A stretch of 64,000 nt of DNA from Roseithermus sacchariphilus (lineage in GTDB: Bacteria > Bacteroidota > Rhodothermia > Rhodothermales > MEBIC09517), in the NCBI GenBank assembly GCA_003285105.1, contig CP030158.1, positions 3,020,664-3,084,663 on the forward strand, read 5' to 3'. The position numbers and the translations under genes are program-made. Each line of letters opens with the position of its first letter. Within the stretch, counting starts at the first letter, position 1. Below are positions 33,023 to 41,967 of this stretch, in pieces. The notes under the pieces are model-generated. The model searched no databases. It had not been told where the DNA came from and worked only from the letters and a program-made list of their open reading frames with translations.

Positions 33023-33904
33023 TCAGGCGTAGCGCGGCGGGGCGAGGGCGACGGCGATGCGGGCGGCGACGCGGGCGTTGTGTTCGAGCAGTGCCAGGTT
33101 GGCCCGGAGGGAGCGCTCGCCCGTGAGCGTGCTCAGCCGCTGGAGGAGGAACGGCGTGACCTCGCCGGAGCGCAGCCCCCGGCGGTCGGCTTCCTCCAGC
33201 GCCTGCTCGATGGCCGGGGCGATCTCCCCGGCCGGGATGGCGGCCTCCTCCGGGATCGGGACCGTCACCAGCGTGGCCCCCGGCAGCCCGAGGTCCCGCC
33301 GCGCCCGTACGAGTGCGGCCACCTCCTCCGGCGTGTCGCAGCGGACGTCCACCGGCAGGCCGCTCGTCCGGCTGTAGAAGGCCGGCATCTCGTCCGTGCC
33401 GTAGCCGACGACCGTCACCCCGCGCGTTTCCAGCACCTCCCGCGTGGCAGGCAGGTCCAGGATGGCCTTGGCACCGGCGCAGACGACCACCATCGGGATC
33501 CGGGCGAGGGCGTCGAGGTCGGCGCTGACGTCGAACGATGGCCCGCCGTGCGCGGCGCGGTGCACCCCGCCGATGCCGCCGGTGGCGAAGACCTCGATCC
33601 CGTGGCGGTGCGAGATCCACATCGTCGCCGCGACGGTGGTGGCGCCGTCCAGGCGGCGCGCCACGGCCACGGGCAGGTCCCGCAGGCTCAGCTTGCGCAC
33701 GCCCGGATGCGTGGCCAGGTGCTCGATCTGTGAGGGCACGAGCCCGGCCAGCGGGCGTCCCTGCAGGACCCCCACGGTGCGCGGCAGCCCGCCCTCCTCC
33801 AGGACGGCCGCCTCCAGGCGCCGGGCGAGGTCCAGGTTGTGCGGGTAAGGGAGCCCGTGCGCGATCACCGTGGATTCCAGGGCGACGAGCGGTTGCCGGT
33901 ACAT
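33023..33904 (-). CDS. psuG: Pseudouridine-5'-phosphate glycosidase
   Basis: A 293-residue PsuG, which splits pseudouridine 5'-phosphate to uracil and ribose 5-phosphate. ALESTVIAHGLPYP, the TVAATMWISHRHGIEVFATGGIGGVHR core, VVCAGAKAILDL and TPFLLQRLSTLTGE match the family in order and length. PsuK (the kinase) is not adjacent, so pseudouridine phosphate may come from elsewhere. It is divergent from nrnA (191 bp). Confidence 0.95.
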   Translation of the reverse strand: MYRQPLVALESTVIAHGLPYPHNLDLARRLEAAVLEEGGLPRTVGVLQGRPLAGLVPSQIEHLATHPGVRKLSLRDLPVAVARRLDGATTVAATMWISHRHGIEVFATGGIGGVHRAAHGGPSFDVSADLDALARIPMVVVCAGAKAILDLPATREVLETRGVTVVGYGTDEMPAFYSRTSGLPVDVRCDTPEEVAALVRARRDLGLPGATLVTVPIPEEAAIPAGEIAPAIEQALEEADRRGLRSGEVTPFLLQRLSTLTGERSLRANLALLEHNARVAARIAVALAPPRYA

Positions 33905-34095
33905 GAAAGACGGGAAAGGTGAGGAGTGTGAGGCACAGGCGGCTGAACCTTTGGGGGCGCCTGGCGTTCACGGGAAGCTACGGTTTTTTCGGAAGAATGC
34001 TGCCCCGTTCCGTGCCGCCCGGCCCGTCGATCCCGCCCCACCGCCGGGCCGTCGGGCAGCCGGAAGGGCTCCACCGGGGCGAAGCACACCCTCTC

Positions 34096-35172
34096 ATGAT
34101 CGATTCGATACGCCGCCTCATACACGACCACCAGCGGTTTTTGCTCACCACCCACATCCGCCCCGACGGCGATGCCCTCGGTTCGCAGCTGGCGCTCGGG
34201 CACTTCCTCACCCGCCTGGGCAAGGACGTCACGCTGATCAACAGCGACCCGGCCCCCTACAACCTGGGCTGGCTTCCCGGCGCCGATGCCGTCGAGGTGT
34301 TCGACGGCGGGCTGGCCCAGCGCGAACGCATCCATGCCGCCGATGCCGTGTTCATCCTGGACGTCAACGCCGAGGAGCGACTGGGGCGGCTGGCCTCGGC
34401 CGTGCGGAACGCGCCGGGGACGAAGGTGCTCATCGACCATCACCCCGACCCGGAGCCCTGGTTCGACCTGCACCACGCGCGCACCGACGTGTCATCCACC
34501 GGGGAGCTCGTCTACGAGCTCATCGCCGCCGAAGACCCCGGCCTGATCGACGCCGACCTGGCGACGACGCTCTACACGGCGATCATGACGGATACGGGGT
34601 CCTTCCGCTACAGCAACACCACCCCGCAGGTGCACCGCATCGTGGCCACGTTGCTGGAGCGCGGCGGCATCGAGCCGGCCCCCATCCACACGGCCCTCTT
34701 CGACACGCGCACCATGGAGAGCCTGCGCCTGCTCGGCAAAGCCCTGGAAACCGTCACGCTCGTCTACGACGGCGCCGTCGGGTACATGGTCGTCACGCAG
34801 CGCATGTACCGCGACACCGGCACGACCTCCGAGGACACCGAAGGGTTCGTCGGGTACGTGCTCTCCATCGAGTCGGTCCGGGCGGCGCTGATCTTTCTGG
34901 AGACCGAGAGCGGGACGAAGATCAGCTTTCGCTCGAAGGGCGATACGGCCGTCAACGGCTGGGCGCGGGCCTTCGGTGGGGGGGGGCATCCCAACGCCGC
35001 CGGGGCGTACGTCCGGGCGGACCTGGACCAGGTGGTGCGCGACGTCATCGCGGCCGCTCCGCGCTACCTCGACCTGGCACCGGCCTCCGAGGCCAACGGT
35101 GCCCTCTCGCCCGAGGATGCCGCGTATCTTTCCTCTCTCCTGGATCTGAAGACCGAGCCTGATTCCCGATGA
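34096..35172 (+). CDS. nrnA: DHH-family oligoribonuclease/phosphoesterase NrnA-like
   Basis: A 358-residue DHH/DHHA1 phosphoesterase. THIRPDGDALGSQ, the DVNA pocket, IDHHPDPEP and TAIMTDTGSFRYSNT are the DHH motifs; GGGGHPNAAG is the DHHA1 substrate-binding motif. NrnA degrades nanoRNAs (2-5 nt) and dephosphorylates pAp, but some relatives hydrolyse c-di-AMP, and this cannot be separated here. The start at 34096 gives MIDSIRRLIHDHQRFLLTTH. Its stop overlaps the pepA start in an ATGA, so the two are translationally coupled. First gene of a five-gene run. Confidence 0.9.
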   Translation: MIDSIRRLIHDHQRFLLTTHIRPDGDALGSQLALGHFLTRLGKDVTLINSDPAPYNLGWLPGADAVEVFDGGLAQRERIHAADAVFILDVNAEERLGRLASAVRNAPGTKVLIDHHPDPEPWFDLHHARTDVSSTGELVYELIAAEDPGLIDADLATTLYTAIMTDTGSFRYSNTTPQVHRIVATLLERGGIEPAPIHTALFDTRTMESLRLLGKALETVTLVYDGAVGYMVVTQRMYRDTGTTSEDTEGFVGYVLSIESVRAALIFLETESGTKISFRSKGDTAVNGWARAFGGGGHPNAAGAYVRADLDQVVRDVIAAAPRYLDLAPASEANGALSPEDAAYLSSLLDLKTEPDSR

Positions 35173-36674
35173 AAGTGTCCGTCACCACCATTCCTCTGGC
35201 CGAGCTGGAGGTCGATCTGTTGCTGATTCCGGTGGCCGCGGAGCAGCGCGCGCGGCTGCTGGCCGACCTGAAGGCGCCGCTGGGGTCGACGCTGGAGCGG
35301 GCCGAGGCGGATTTCACCGGTGAGGCGGGGGAGTCGCTGGTGCTCTACCCGGAGGCGGCCCGCGCCCGGCGCGTGGCGCTGCTGGGCATGGGCCCCGCCG
35401 CCGCGCTCGATGCCGAGGCGCTGCGCCGCGCCGCCGCCGAGGGCGCCGCCGTCGCCGCCCGCTGCAAGGCCGACACGGTGGCCTTCCGCATGCCCGAGAC
35501 GCCGCTCGACGCCGAGGTGGCCAGCCAGGCCCTCGTCGAAGGCTTCATGCTGGCGTCCTACCGGTTCCTGCGCTACAAGACGGAGGAGGCGCAAACCGCC
35601 TACGGAGGCGCGCAGCGGCTGGTCTTCCTGGCCGAGCAGGGGGACCGCGCCAGCCGGGCCGGCGCCGAGACGGGCCGGATCATCGCCGAGGCGGTCATGA
35701 CCGCCCGCGACCTGGTCAACCTCTCCCCGCACGAGAAGACCCCCACGCTGCTGGCCCGGGCCATCGAAAAGGCCGCCAAGAAGCACGGCTACGAAGCCGA
35801 CGTCTGGGACAAGGCGCTCATCGAGGAGGAGAAGATGGGCGGGTTGCTGGCCGTGAACCGGGGCAGCACCGAGCCGCCGACGTTCACCGTGATGACGTGG
35901 AAGCCGGAGAACGCCGTCAACGAGCGCCCGGTGATCCTCGTGGGCAAGGGCGTCGTCTTCGACACCGGCGGCCTGTCGCTCAAGCCGACGAAGGGCTCGA
36001 TGGACTCGATGAAGTGCGACATGGCCGGCGCTGCCGCGGTGATCGGCACCTTCGAAGCCCTGGCGAAGCTGGAGCTGCCGCTCTACGTCATCGGCCTCAT
36101 CCCGGCCACGGACAACCGGCCCGGCGAGAACGCCTACGTCCCCGGGGACGTCCTCCACATGCATTCCGGCAAGACGGTGGAGGTGCTCAACACCGACGCC
36201 GAAGGCCGCCTCATCCTGGCCGATGCCCTCTCCTTCGCCCGGACGTACATGCCGGAGCTGGTCATCGACATCGCCACGCTCACGGGGGCGGCCGTGGTGG
36301 CCATGGGAACCGAGGCCGCGCCGGTGCTCACCAACGACCTCGACGGCGCGGCCGAGCGCCTGGCGGCCATCGAAGCGGCCGGCCGCCGCAGCGGCGACCG
36401 GGTCCACCGCCTGCCGATGTACCGCGAATACGGCGACCTGCTCAAGAGCGACGTGGCGGACATCAAGAACATCGGCGGGCGAGAGGCCGGGACCATCACC
36501 GCGGCCAAGTTCCTGGAGCACTTCGTCTCCTACCCGTGGCTCCACGTGGACATCGCCGGCCCGGCGTTCCTAGACACCCCGAAGCCCTACCGCCCCCGGG
36601 GCGGCACGGGCTTTGGCGTGCGGCTCCTGGTGGACTTCCTGCGCGACTACGCCAACCCCAAGAAGCGGCGCTGA
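35169..36674 (+). CDS. pepA: Leucyl aminopeptidase (M17)
   Basis: A 501-residue M17 cytosolic aminopeptidase. The N-terminal macro-like regulatory domain (about 1-160) precedes the catalytic domain with VGKGVVFDTGGLSLKP, SMDSMKCDMAGAAAV and the M17 signature NTDAEGRLILAD, which together provide the metal ligands and the catalytic Lys and Arg. It is cytoplasmic and hexameric in the family, acting in peptide turnover. The start overlaps nrnA by four bases. Confidence 0.95.
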   Translation: MKVSVTTIPLAELEVDLLLIPVAAEQRARLLADLKAPLGSTLERAEADFTGEAGESLVLYPEAARARRVALLGMGPAAALDAEALRRAAAEGAAVAARCKADTVAFRMPETPLDAEVASQALVEGFMLASYRFLRYKTEEAQTAYGGAQRLVFLAEQGDRASRAGAETGRIIAEAVMTARDLVNLSPHEKTPTLLARAIEKAAKKHGYEADVWDKALIEEEKMGGLLAVNRGSTEPPTFTVMTWKPENAVNERPVILVGKGVVFDTGGLSLKPTKGSMDSMKCDMAGAAAVIGTFEALAKLELPLYVIGLIPATDNRPGENAYVPGDVLHMHSGKTVEVLNTDAEGRLILADALSFARTYMPELVIDIATLTGAAVVAMGTEAAPVLTNDLDGAAERLAAIEAAGRRSGDRVHRLPMYREYGDLLKSDVADIKNIGGREAGTITAAKFLEHFVSYPWLHVDIAGPAFLDTPKPYRPRGGTGFGVRLLVDFLRDYANPKKRR

Positions 36675-36717
36675 ACGCCGGCCGCCACCGCCCGCCCTCG
36701 ACACCACGACCACGGTC

Positions 36718-37794
36718 ATGCCCGATACGACCTTCCGGGACAGCGACGCCCCCGATGCGGCCCGGCGGCTCCGGCAGCCCCGCATCGCCATCACCCTCGG
36801 CGACCCCAACGGCATCGGTCCGGAGGTGGTGCTCAAGTGTGTCTCCGATACCCGGCTCCTGAAGTTCCTCCAGCCGGTGCTTGTCGGCTCGGCGCACGTG
36901 CTGGCCGTGCATGCCAACCACCTGGGCTTCCGCGACCTGCCGCTGGAGGTGGTCACCGACCTGCCGGACCGCCTGCCGGAGGGCCGGATCACGGTGCTGG
37001 ACGTGGCCCCCGGCGAGAAGCCCGACGTGCCGCTGGGTAAGATCACCGCCGAAGGGGGGCGGCTCGCGATGCAGGCCGTCGAACGCGCGACCGACCTGTG
37101 CCTCGGCGGGGCCGTGGATGCCATGGTCACGGCGCCCATCTCCAAGGAAGCCATCGCCCTGGCGGGGTACGACGCGCCCGGTCACACCGAGTTCATCGCC
37201 CGCCGCACCGGCGTCGACCGCTTCACGATGATGATGGTGGCGGACGTGCTGCGCATCGGCCTCGTCACCGGGCACGTCTCCATCTGGGACGTCCCCAAGC
37301 GCATCACCCGCGACGCCGTGCTCGACAAGCTGGACATCATCCACGCCTCGCTCCACCGCGATTTCGCCATCCAGCGCCCCAAGATCGCCGTGCTGGGGCT
37401 GAACCCGCACGCCAGCGACGGCGGGCTGCTCGGGCGCGAGGAGGCCGAGGCCATCCTGCCGGCCGTCGAGACGATGCGCGAACAGGGCCATCTGGTCTTC
37501 GGCCCTTTCCCTGCCGACGGCTTCTTCGCCATCGGCGCCTACCGGCTCTACGACGCCGTGCTGGCGATGTACCACGATCAGGGGCTCATCCCCTTCAAGA
37601 TCCTGGCCTTCGAGAGCGGCGTCAACTTCACCGCCGGCCTGCCCATCGTCCGCACCTCGCCCGATCACGGGACGGCCTACAACATCGCGGGGGAAGGGAA
37701 GGCCTCGCCGGGCAGCATGCGCAGTGCCGTCTACCTCGCCATCGACATCGCGCGCCGCCGCATGCGGCAACCCGTCTCTCAGGACACCGACTGA
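36718..37794 (+). CDS. pdxA: 4-hydroxythreonine-4-phosphate dehydrogenase
   Basis: A 358-residue PdxA of the DXP-dependent vitamin B6 pathway. ITLGDPNGIGPEV, TAPISKEAI, GHTEFIAR, LNPHASDGG and MYHDQGLIPFK are the family landmarks, including the metal-binding His and Asp. It begins 43 bp after pepA, same strand. pdxJ is not in the window. The first 20 residues before RQPRIAIT look like a short extension. Confidence 0.95.
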   Translation: MPDTTFRDSDAPDAARRLRQPRIAITLGDPNGIGPEVVLKCVSDTRLLKFLQPVLVGSAHVLAVHANHLGFRDLPLEVVTDLPDRLPEGRITVLDVAPGEKPDVPLGKITAEGGRLAMQAVERATDLCLGGAVDAMVTAPISKEAIALAGYDAPGHTEFIARRTGVDRFTMMMVADVLRIGLVTGHVSIWDVPKRITRDAVLDKLDIIHASLHRDFAIQRPKIAVLGLNPHASDGGLLGREEAEAILPAVETMREQGHLVFGPFPADGFFAIGAYRLYDAVLAMYHDQGLIPFKILAFESGVNFTAGLPIVRTSPDHGTAYNIAGEGKASPGSMRSAVYLAIDIARRRMRQPVSQDTD

Positions 37795-37845
37795 GCGCGC
37801 CCCGCGCGCCCGGCGCTCACGCTCTCTCACCCCATCCTCTCGATC

Positions 37846-38637
37846 ATGCACGACGGAACCGGCTCCCCCACCCCCGTGCAGGACAGCGCGCCCTACCGCG
37901 TGCTGGCCGTCGGCTATGACCTCGTCATGGCCCACGTGGCGTACGACGCCTGGGCCGAATACATCGAGGACCTGCTGGATCGCTTCCGGCCGGGCGCCCG
38001 GACGATCCTGGAACTCGGGTGCGGCACCGGCTCGCTGGCCCTCGAACTGCAACCGCGCGGCCCCTTCCGCTACCTGGCCACCGACCGCGAGCCGCAGATG
38101 ATCCGCGTGGCCCGCCGCAAGGCCGAACACCTCGGGCGCCCCGTGCGCTTCGACGTGGCGGATTTCACTGCCTTCCGGGTGGCAGAGCCCGTCGATGCGG
38201 TGCTGCTGCTCTACGACGGGCTGAACTACCTGCTCGAACCCGACCCGATCCGCTCGATGCTTGCCTGTGTCCATGCGGCGCTGGCGCCGGGCGGCGTGTT
38301 CGTCTTCGACCAGAGTACCCCCGCCAATTCGATCAACAACGCGGACTACTTCGAAGACGAAGGCGAACAGGACGGCTTCCGCTACGTCCGCCGGAGTGCC
38401 TACGACCCCGAAGCCCGGCTGCACACCACGACGTTCGAGATCACCGTCGACGGACGCACCTTCGTCGAGCGGCACGTCCAGCGGGCCTACACGCGCGCCG
38501 AGATGCAGGCGCTGATCGACGAGACGCCGTTCGAGGTCGTCGCCGCGTTCGACGGGTTTTCGGACGATGAGGCGCACGACGATACCGAACGCATCCACTG
38601 GGTGCTGCGTCGCCGTGAGGCGACCCCCGCTTCCTGA
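37846..38637 (+). CDS. Class I SAM-dependent methyltransferase
   Basis: A 263-residue protein with a Rossmann-fold methyltransferase domain: motif I ILELGCGTGSLAL, motif II LATDREPQMI, and post-I strands up to AVLLLYDGLNYL. The C-terminal half is beta-rich and acidic. The substrate is unknown; the family includes ubiquinone- and lipid-type methylases. Its position between pdxA and ftsE in one operon-like run does not reveal the substrate. ftsE starts 6 bp after its stop. Confidence 0.85.
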   Translation: MHDGTGSPTPVQDSAPYRVLAVGYDLVMAHVAYDAWAEYIEDLLDRFRPGARTILELGCGTGSLALELQPRGPFRYLATDREPQMIRVARRKAEHLGRPVRFDVADFTAFRVAEPVDAVLLLYDGLNYLLEPDPIRSMLACVHAALAPGGVFVFDQSTPANSINNADYFEDEGEQDGFRYVRRSAYDPEARLHTTTFEITVDGRTFVERHVQRAYTRAEMQALIDETPFEVVAAFDGFSDDEAHDDTERIHWVLRRREATPAS

Positions 38638-38643
38638 ACCGCC

Positions 38644-39327
38644 GTGATCGAGTTCCGCAACGTCTCCGTTTCCTACCCGCTGCCGGGGCGCGCGCGCCGG
38701 GCCGTGCTGGAAAACCTCTCGCTGCGCATCGACCGGGGCGAGATGGTCTACCTGACCGGCCCGACGGGGAGCGGCAAGAGCACGCTGCTCCGCATGATCT
38801 ACATGGACCTGCTGCCCGAGGAGGGCGTCGTGCAGGTGGGGGATTACCGGAGCGACATGATCAAGAGCAGCGACATCCCGTACCTGCGGCGCTCGCTCGG
38901 GGTCGTCTTCCAGGACTTCCAGCTGCTGCCGGACCGGAGCGTCTACGAAAACGTGGCCTTCACGCTCTACGTGACCGGCAAGAGCGGCGCCGAGGTCAAA
39001 AGCCGGGTGCTGGGGGCGCTGGCCCGCGTCGGCCTCAGCCACAAGCAGAAGCGATACCCGCACGAGCTGTCCGGCGGCGAGCAGCAGCGCGTCGCCATCG
39101 CCCGGGCCATCGTCAACGAGCCGTGGATCCTGCTGGCCGATGAGCCCACGGGCAACCTGGACCCGGCCGTCGCCGAGGAGATCCTCAAGCTGCTCATCGG
39201 CCTGCACCGGCAGGGGATGACGCTGCTCATGGCCACGCACGACTACCGCCTCGTCCGCACCTACCCGATGCGGACGCTGGCCTTCATGAGCGGGCAACTC
39301 GTCGAGGTGGATCCGCGGACGCTGTAG
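38644..39327 (+). CDS. ftsE: Cell division ATP-binding protein FtsE
   Basis: A 227-residue ABC ATPase. Walker [11 protein letters not shown]-loop [11 protein letters not shown], signature LSGGEQQR, Walker B ILLADEP and the switch His in MATHDYRLV are complete. [15 protein letters not shown] and the small size are the FtsE pattern; with FtsX it couples divisome constriction to peptidoglycan hydrolases. No ftsX follows, which is odd because the pair is usually adjacent; here the next gene is a symporter. The start is GTG at 38644. A lone ATPase of another MacB/FtsE-like transporter is the alternative. Confidence 0.88.
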   Translation: MIEFRNVSVSYPLPGRARRAVLENLSLRIDRGEMVYLTGPTGSGKSTLLRMIYMDLLPEEGVVQVGDYRSDMIKSSDIPYLRRSLGVVFQDFQLLPDRSVYENVAFTLYVTGKSGAEVKSRVLGALARVGLSHKQKRYPHELSGGEQQRVAIARAIVNEPWILLADEPTGNLDPAVAEEILKLLIGLHRQGMTLLMATHDYRLVRTYPMRTLAFMSGQLVEVDPRTL

Positions 39328-39385
39328 GGCCGGCCTGCGGTGGCAGGGCGGCGGGGCGCTCGCCGTGCGTCCGCGCGCTGATTCG

Positions 39386-39415
39386 TTGCGAGGGGAAAAG
39401 CCGGGCGTTATATTG
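39386..39415 (+). promoter_or_regulatory. Predicted promoter of the symporter gene
   Basis: TTG (39386-39388) and TATATTG (39409-39415) are 20 nt apart; as a sigma-70 reading this is TTGCGA, 17 nt, TATATT. It lies in an AT-rich patch between ftsE and the symporter, about 145 bp upstream of the start codon, and matches the promoter form seen before the tRNA-His gene. Confidence 0.5.
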
Positions 39416-39432
39416 ACGCGTCTTTGAAAGGA

Positions 39433-39522
39433 CGTGATCTCTGGTCGTTCTCCCCGTGATCCGGCGTGCGCGCCGGCGGTGTCGTCTCACCAGCCGAGGT
39501 GCCGTTCCCGGCCGGGATCACG
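39433..39522 (+). promoter_or_regulatory. Structured 5' leader of the symporter gene with alternative stems
   Basis: CGTGATC (39433-39439) and CGTGATCC (39455-39462) can each pair with GGATCACG (39515-39522). Between them CCGGCG (39461-39466) pairs with CGCCGG (39471-39476) around TGCG. Two mutually exclusive long-range stems plus a tetraloop hairpin suggest an RNA switch or attenuator. The glycine riboswitch consensus is not recognisable. Confidence 0.4.
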
Positions 39523-39559
39523 CCCCGCGTGCCGTTCTACCCACCCCGCCCACCGACTC

Positions 39560-41293
39560 ATGGACGTACTGGCCCATCTGATCGAGGTCGTCAACGGTTT
39601 TCTCTCGCCCATCCTGGTCACCGCGCTGCTCGGCACCGGGATCTTCCTGACGGTTCGGCTGGGCTTCATCCAGTTTCGGCGGCTGGGGCACGGGTTCGCC
39701 GTTGCCACGGGGCGGTATGACGACCCGAACGAGCCGGGCGACGTCTCGCACTTCCAGGCCCTTACCACGGCGCTCTCGGCGACGGTCGGCATCGGCAACA
39801 TCGCCGGCGTGGCGCTGGCGATCCACTGGGGCGGGCCGGGGGCGCTCTTCTGGATGTGGATGACGGCTCTGCTCGGCATGGCGACCAAGTACAGCGAGGT
39901 CACGCTGGCGCAGCACTTCCGCGTCCAGATGGACGACGACGGCAAACGCTGGGCCGGGACGGTCGCCGGCGGGCCGATGTACTACATCGAAAAAGGCCTC
40001 GGGCCGCACTGGAAGCCGGTCGCGCTCTTTTTCGCCTTCATGCTGATGGTCACGTCGTTCATGACGGGCAACGCGATCCAGGCCAACACCATCGCCACGC
40101 AGGTGGCGGACAACTTCGGGATCGACACCTGGATCACCGGGCTCGTCACGGCCACAGTCGTCGGGCTGGTCATCATCGGGGGCATCAAGCGCATCGGGGC
40201 GGTGACAGGGGTGCTGGCTCCGCTGATGGCGGGGCTCTACGTGCTGGCGGCGCTCGTCATCCTGAGCCTGAACCCCGGGGCCATCCTGCCGGCCTTCGGG
40301 ACGATCTTCACGGAGGCGTTCAACCCGACGGCCGGTGTAGCCGGCACGGGCGTGGGGGTGTTCCTCTTCACCCTCCAGTATGGCGTGCAGCGTGGCCTGT
40401 TCTCGAACGAAGCCGGGCAGGGCAGCGCCCCCATCGCCCACTCGGCGGCCAAGACCGACGAGCCCGTGTCCGAGGGCGTCGTGGCGCTGCTGGAGCCCTT
40501 CATCGACACAATCGTCATCTGCACGATGACCGGCCTCGTGATCGTCACCACCGGCGCCTTCGAGCAGAAGATCCCGACCGAGCTGAACCTGTCCGACGGC
40601 AACATCAGCTACGTCCGGCTCGACGAGAACGGCAACTTCCAGGCCACGCCGACGTCGGAGCCGATCCTCTACCGCGAGGGCTACCCCGTCGTGCAGGACG
40701 ACGCCGATCCGCGCCTGGCCTACTACGACGTGGCGGTCGACCGTCTCTTCACCGATGCGGCGCAGACGCAGCCTTTCACCGGGACGCTCTACCCGGCCGA
40801 GAACCGGGCGGCCGTGGAGGGGGGCGGGGACGTCGCCGTGCTCTACGGCGAGGCGGTGCGCAACAGCTCCCCGCTGACGGCGCTCGGCTTCGAGCTGGGC
40901 CTGGAGCCGCTGGGGCTGGGCTGGCTGGGCAATTACATCGTGCTCCTCTGCGTCTTCCTCTTCGCCATCTCCACCGCCATCTCGTGGAGCTACTACGGGG
41001 ATCGCTGCGCGCACTACATCTGGGGCGAACGGGCCATCCTGCCCTACAAGTTCGTGTTCGTCGTGATGCACTTCATCGGGGCCGTGCTGGCGGTGACGAC
41101 CATCTGGGACCTGGGCGACGTGGCGCTCTCGCTCGTGACGCTGCCGAACGTGCTGTCGCTGCTGCTGCTCTCCGGCCTGGTCAAGAAGATCACGGACAGC
41201 TACTTCGAGCGGAAGCCGTGGGTGGAGAACGAGGAGGTGCACCGCCGCGTGGTGGAGGAGCGGAAACGCCGGAAGCAACTGCCCGAGAAATAG
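39560..41293 (+). CDS. Sodium:alanine/glycine symporter (AGCS family) with a large extracytoplasmic insertion
   Basis: A 577-residue Na+-coupled amino-acid transporter. [60 protein letters not shown] and WSYYGDRC are the AGCS core motifs, carried on about 11 helices. An insertion of about 105 residues (residues about 335-440, hydrophilic, beta-like: [20 protein letters not shown]) separates the helix ending VIVTTG from the last helices. The usual AGCS length is about 450-480 residues. It is first in a run with upp, the NhaC-type gene and the SGNH hydrolase gene. The substrate is most likely alanine or glycine. Confidence 0.92.
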   Translation: MDVLAHLIEVVNGFLSPILVTALLGTGIFLTVRLGFIQFRRLGHGFAVATGRYDDPNEPGDVSHFQALTTALSATVGIGNIAGVALAIHWGGPGALFWMWMTALLGMATKYSEVTLAQHFRVQMDDDGKRWAGTVAGGPMYYIEKGLGPHWKPVALFFAFMLMVTSFMTGNAIQANTIATQVADNFGIDTWITGLVTATVVGLVIIGGIKRIGAVTGVLAPLMAGLYVLAALVILSLNPGAILPAFGTIFTEAFNPTAGVAGTGVGVFLFTLQYGVQRGLFSNEAGQGSAPIAHSAAKTDEPVSEGVVALLEPFIDTIVICTMTGLVIVTTGAFEQKIPTELNLSDGNISYVRLDENGNFQATPTSEPILYREGYPVVQDDADPRLAYYDVAVDRLFTDAAQTQPFTGTLYPAENRAAVEGGGDVAVLYGEAVRNSSPLTALGFELGLEPLGLGWLGNYIVLLCVFLFAISTAISWSYYGDRCAHYIWGERAILPYKFVFVVMHFIGAVLAVTTIWDLGDVALSLVTLPNVLSLLLLSGLVKKITDSYFERKPWVENEEVHRRVVEERKRRKQLPEK

Positions 41294-41305
41294 GGGGCCG
41301 CAGTC

Positions 41306-41932
41306 ATGCCCACGTTGACGGTCGTCGACCATCCGTTGCTCGCGCGGGATCTGACGATCCTGCGGCGGCGCGAGACCCCGCACGGGACCTTCCGCAAGAC
41401 GCTCTCGGACGCGGCGGCGATCCTGGCCTACGAGGCCATGCGCGGCCTCGACCTGGAGCCGGTTCCCATCGAAACGCCGCTGGAGCCCACGACCGGCTAC
41501 CACCTCCGCACCGACGTCATCGTGGTGCCGATCCTGCGGGCCGGCCTGGGGATGGTCGACGGCTTCGTGCGCTTCGTGCCGGAAGCCCGCATCGGTCATC
41601 TGGGGATGTACCGGGACGAGAAGACCTTCCGCCCGGTGGATTACTACAGTAACCTGCCGCCGGGGCTGGACCGCGCCCACGTCTTCATCGTCGACCCGAT
41701 GCTGGCGACGGGCGGAAGCGCGGTGGGGGCCATCGACCACCTCAAAGAGCGCGGCGGGCGCACGTTCACGTTCGTCTGCCTGGTGGCCGCGCCCGAGGGC
41801 GTCGAGGCGCTGCACGCGACGCACCCGGACGTCCCCATCGTGGCGGCGGCGCTGGATCGCCAGCTCAACGACCGCGCCTACATCTGCCCCGGCCTGGGCG
41901 ATGCCGGCGACCGCATCTTCGGCACCCATTGA
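41306..41932 (+). CDS. upp: Uracil phosphoribosyltransferase
   Basis: A 208-residue enzyme making UMP from uracil and PRPP. The PRPP loop [14 protein letters not shown] and the uracil site [16 protein letters not shown] are complete, as is [11 protein letters not shown]. It starts 12 bp after the symporter, with the ribosome site AGGGGG 8 nt upstream. A uracil salvage role fits the nearby psuG, which also yields uracil. Cytoplasmic. Confidence 0.97.
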   Translation: MPTLTVVDHPLLARDLTILRRRETPHGTFRKTLSDAAAILAYEAMRGLDLEPVPIETPLEPTTGYHLRTDVIVVPILRAGLGMVDGFVRFVPEARIGHLGMYRDEKTFRPVDYYSNLPPGLDRAHVFIVDPMLATGGSAVGAIDHLKERGGRTFTFVCLVAAPEGVEALHATHPDVPIVAAALDRQLNDRAYICPGLGDAGDRIFGTH

Positions 41933-41967
41933 CCCCCGCTGCTCTCCCCACCGAGCCCGCTTCTTCG

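Noticed and set aside
32730-33971. Long minus-strand frames through the heptad array (Gly-Cys-Gly-Leu-Arg-Ala repeats)
   Set aside because: They follow the 7-bp period of the DNA (21 bp = 7 codons) and have no start context; the psuG gene overlaps part of them in another frame.
39433-39559. Glycine riboswitch
   Set aside because: The conserved core blocks of the glycine aptamer are not present; kept only as an unassigned structured leader.
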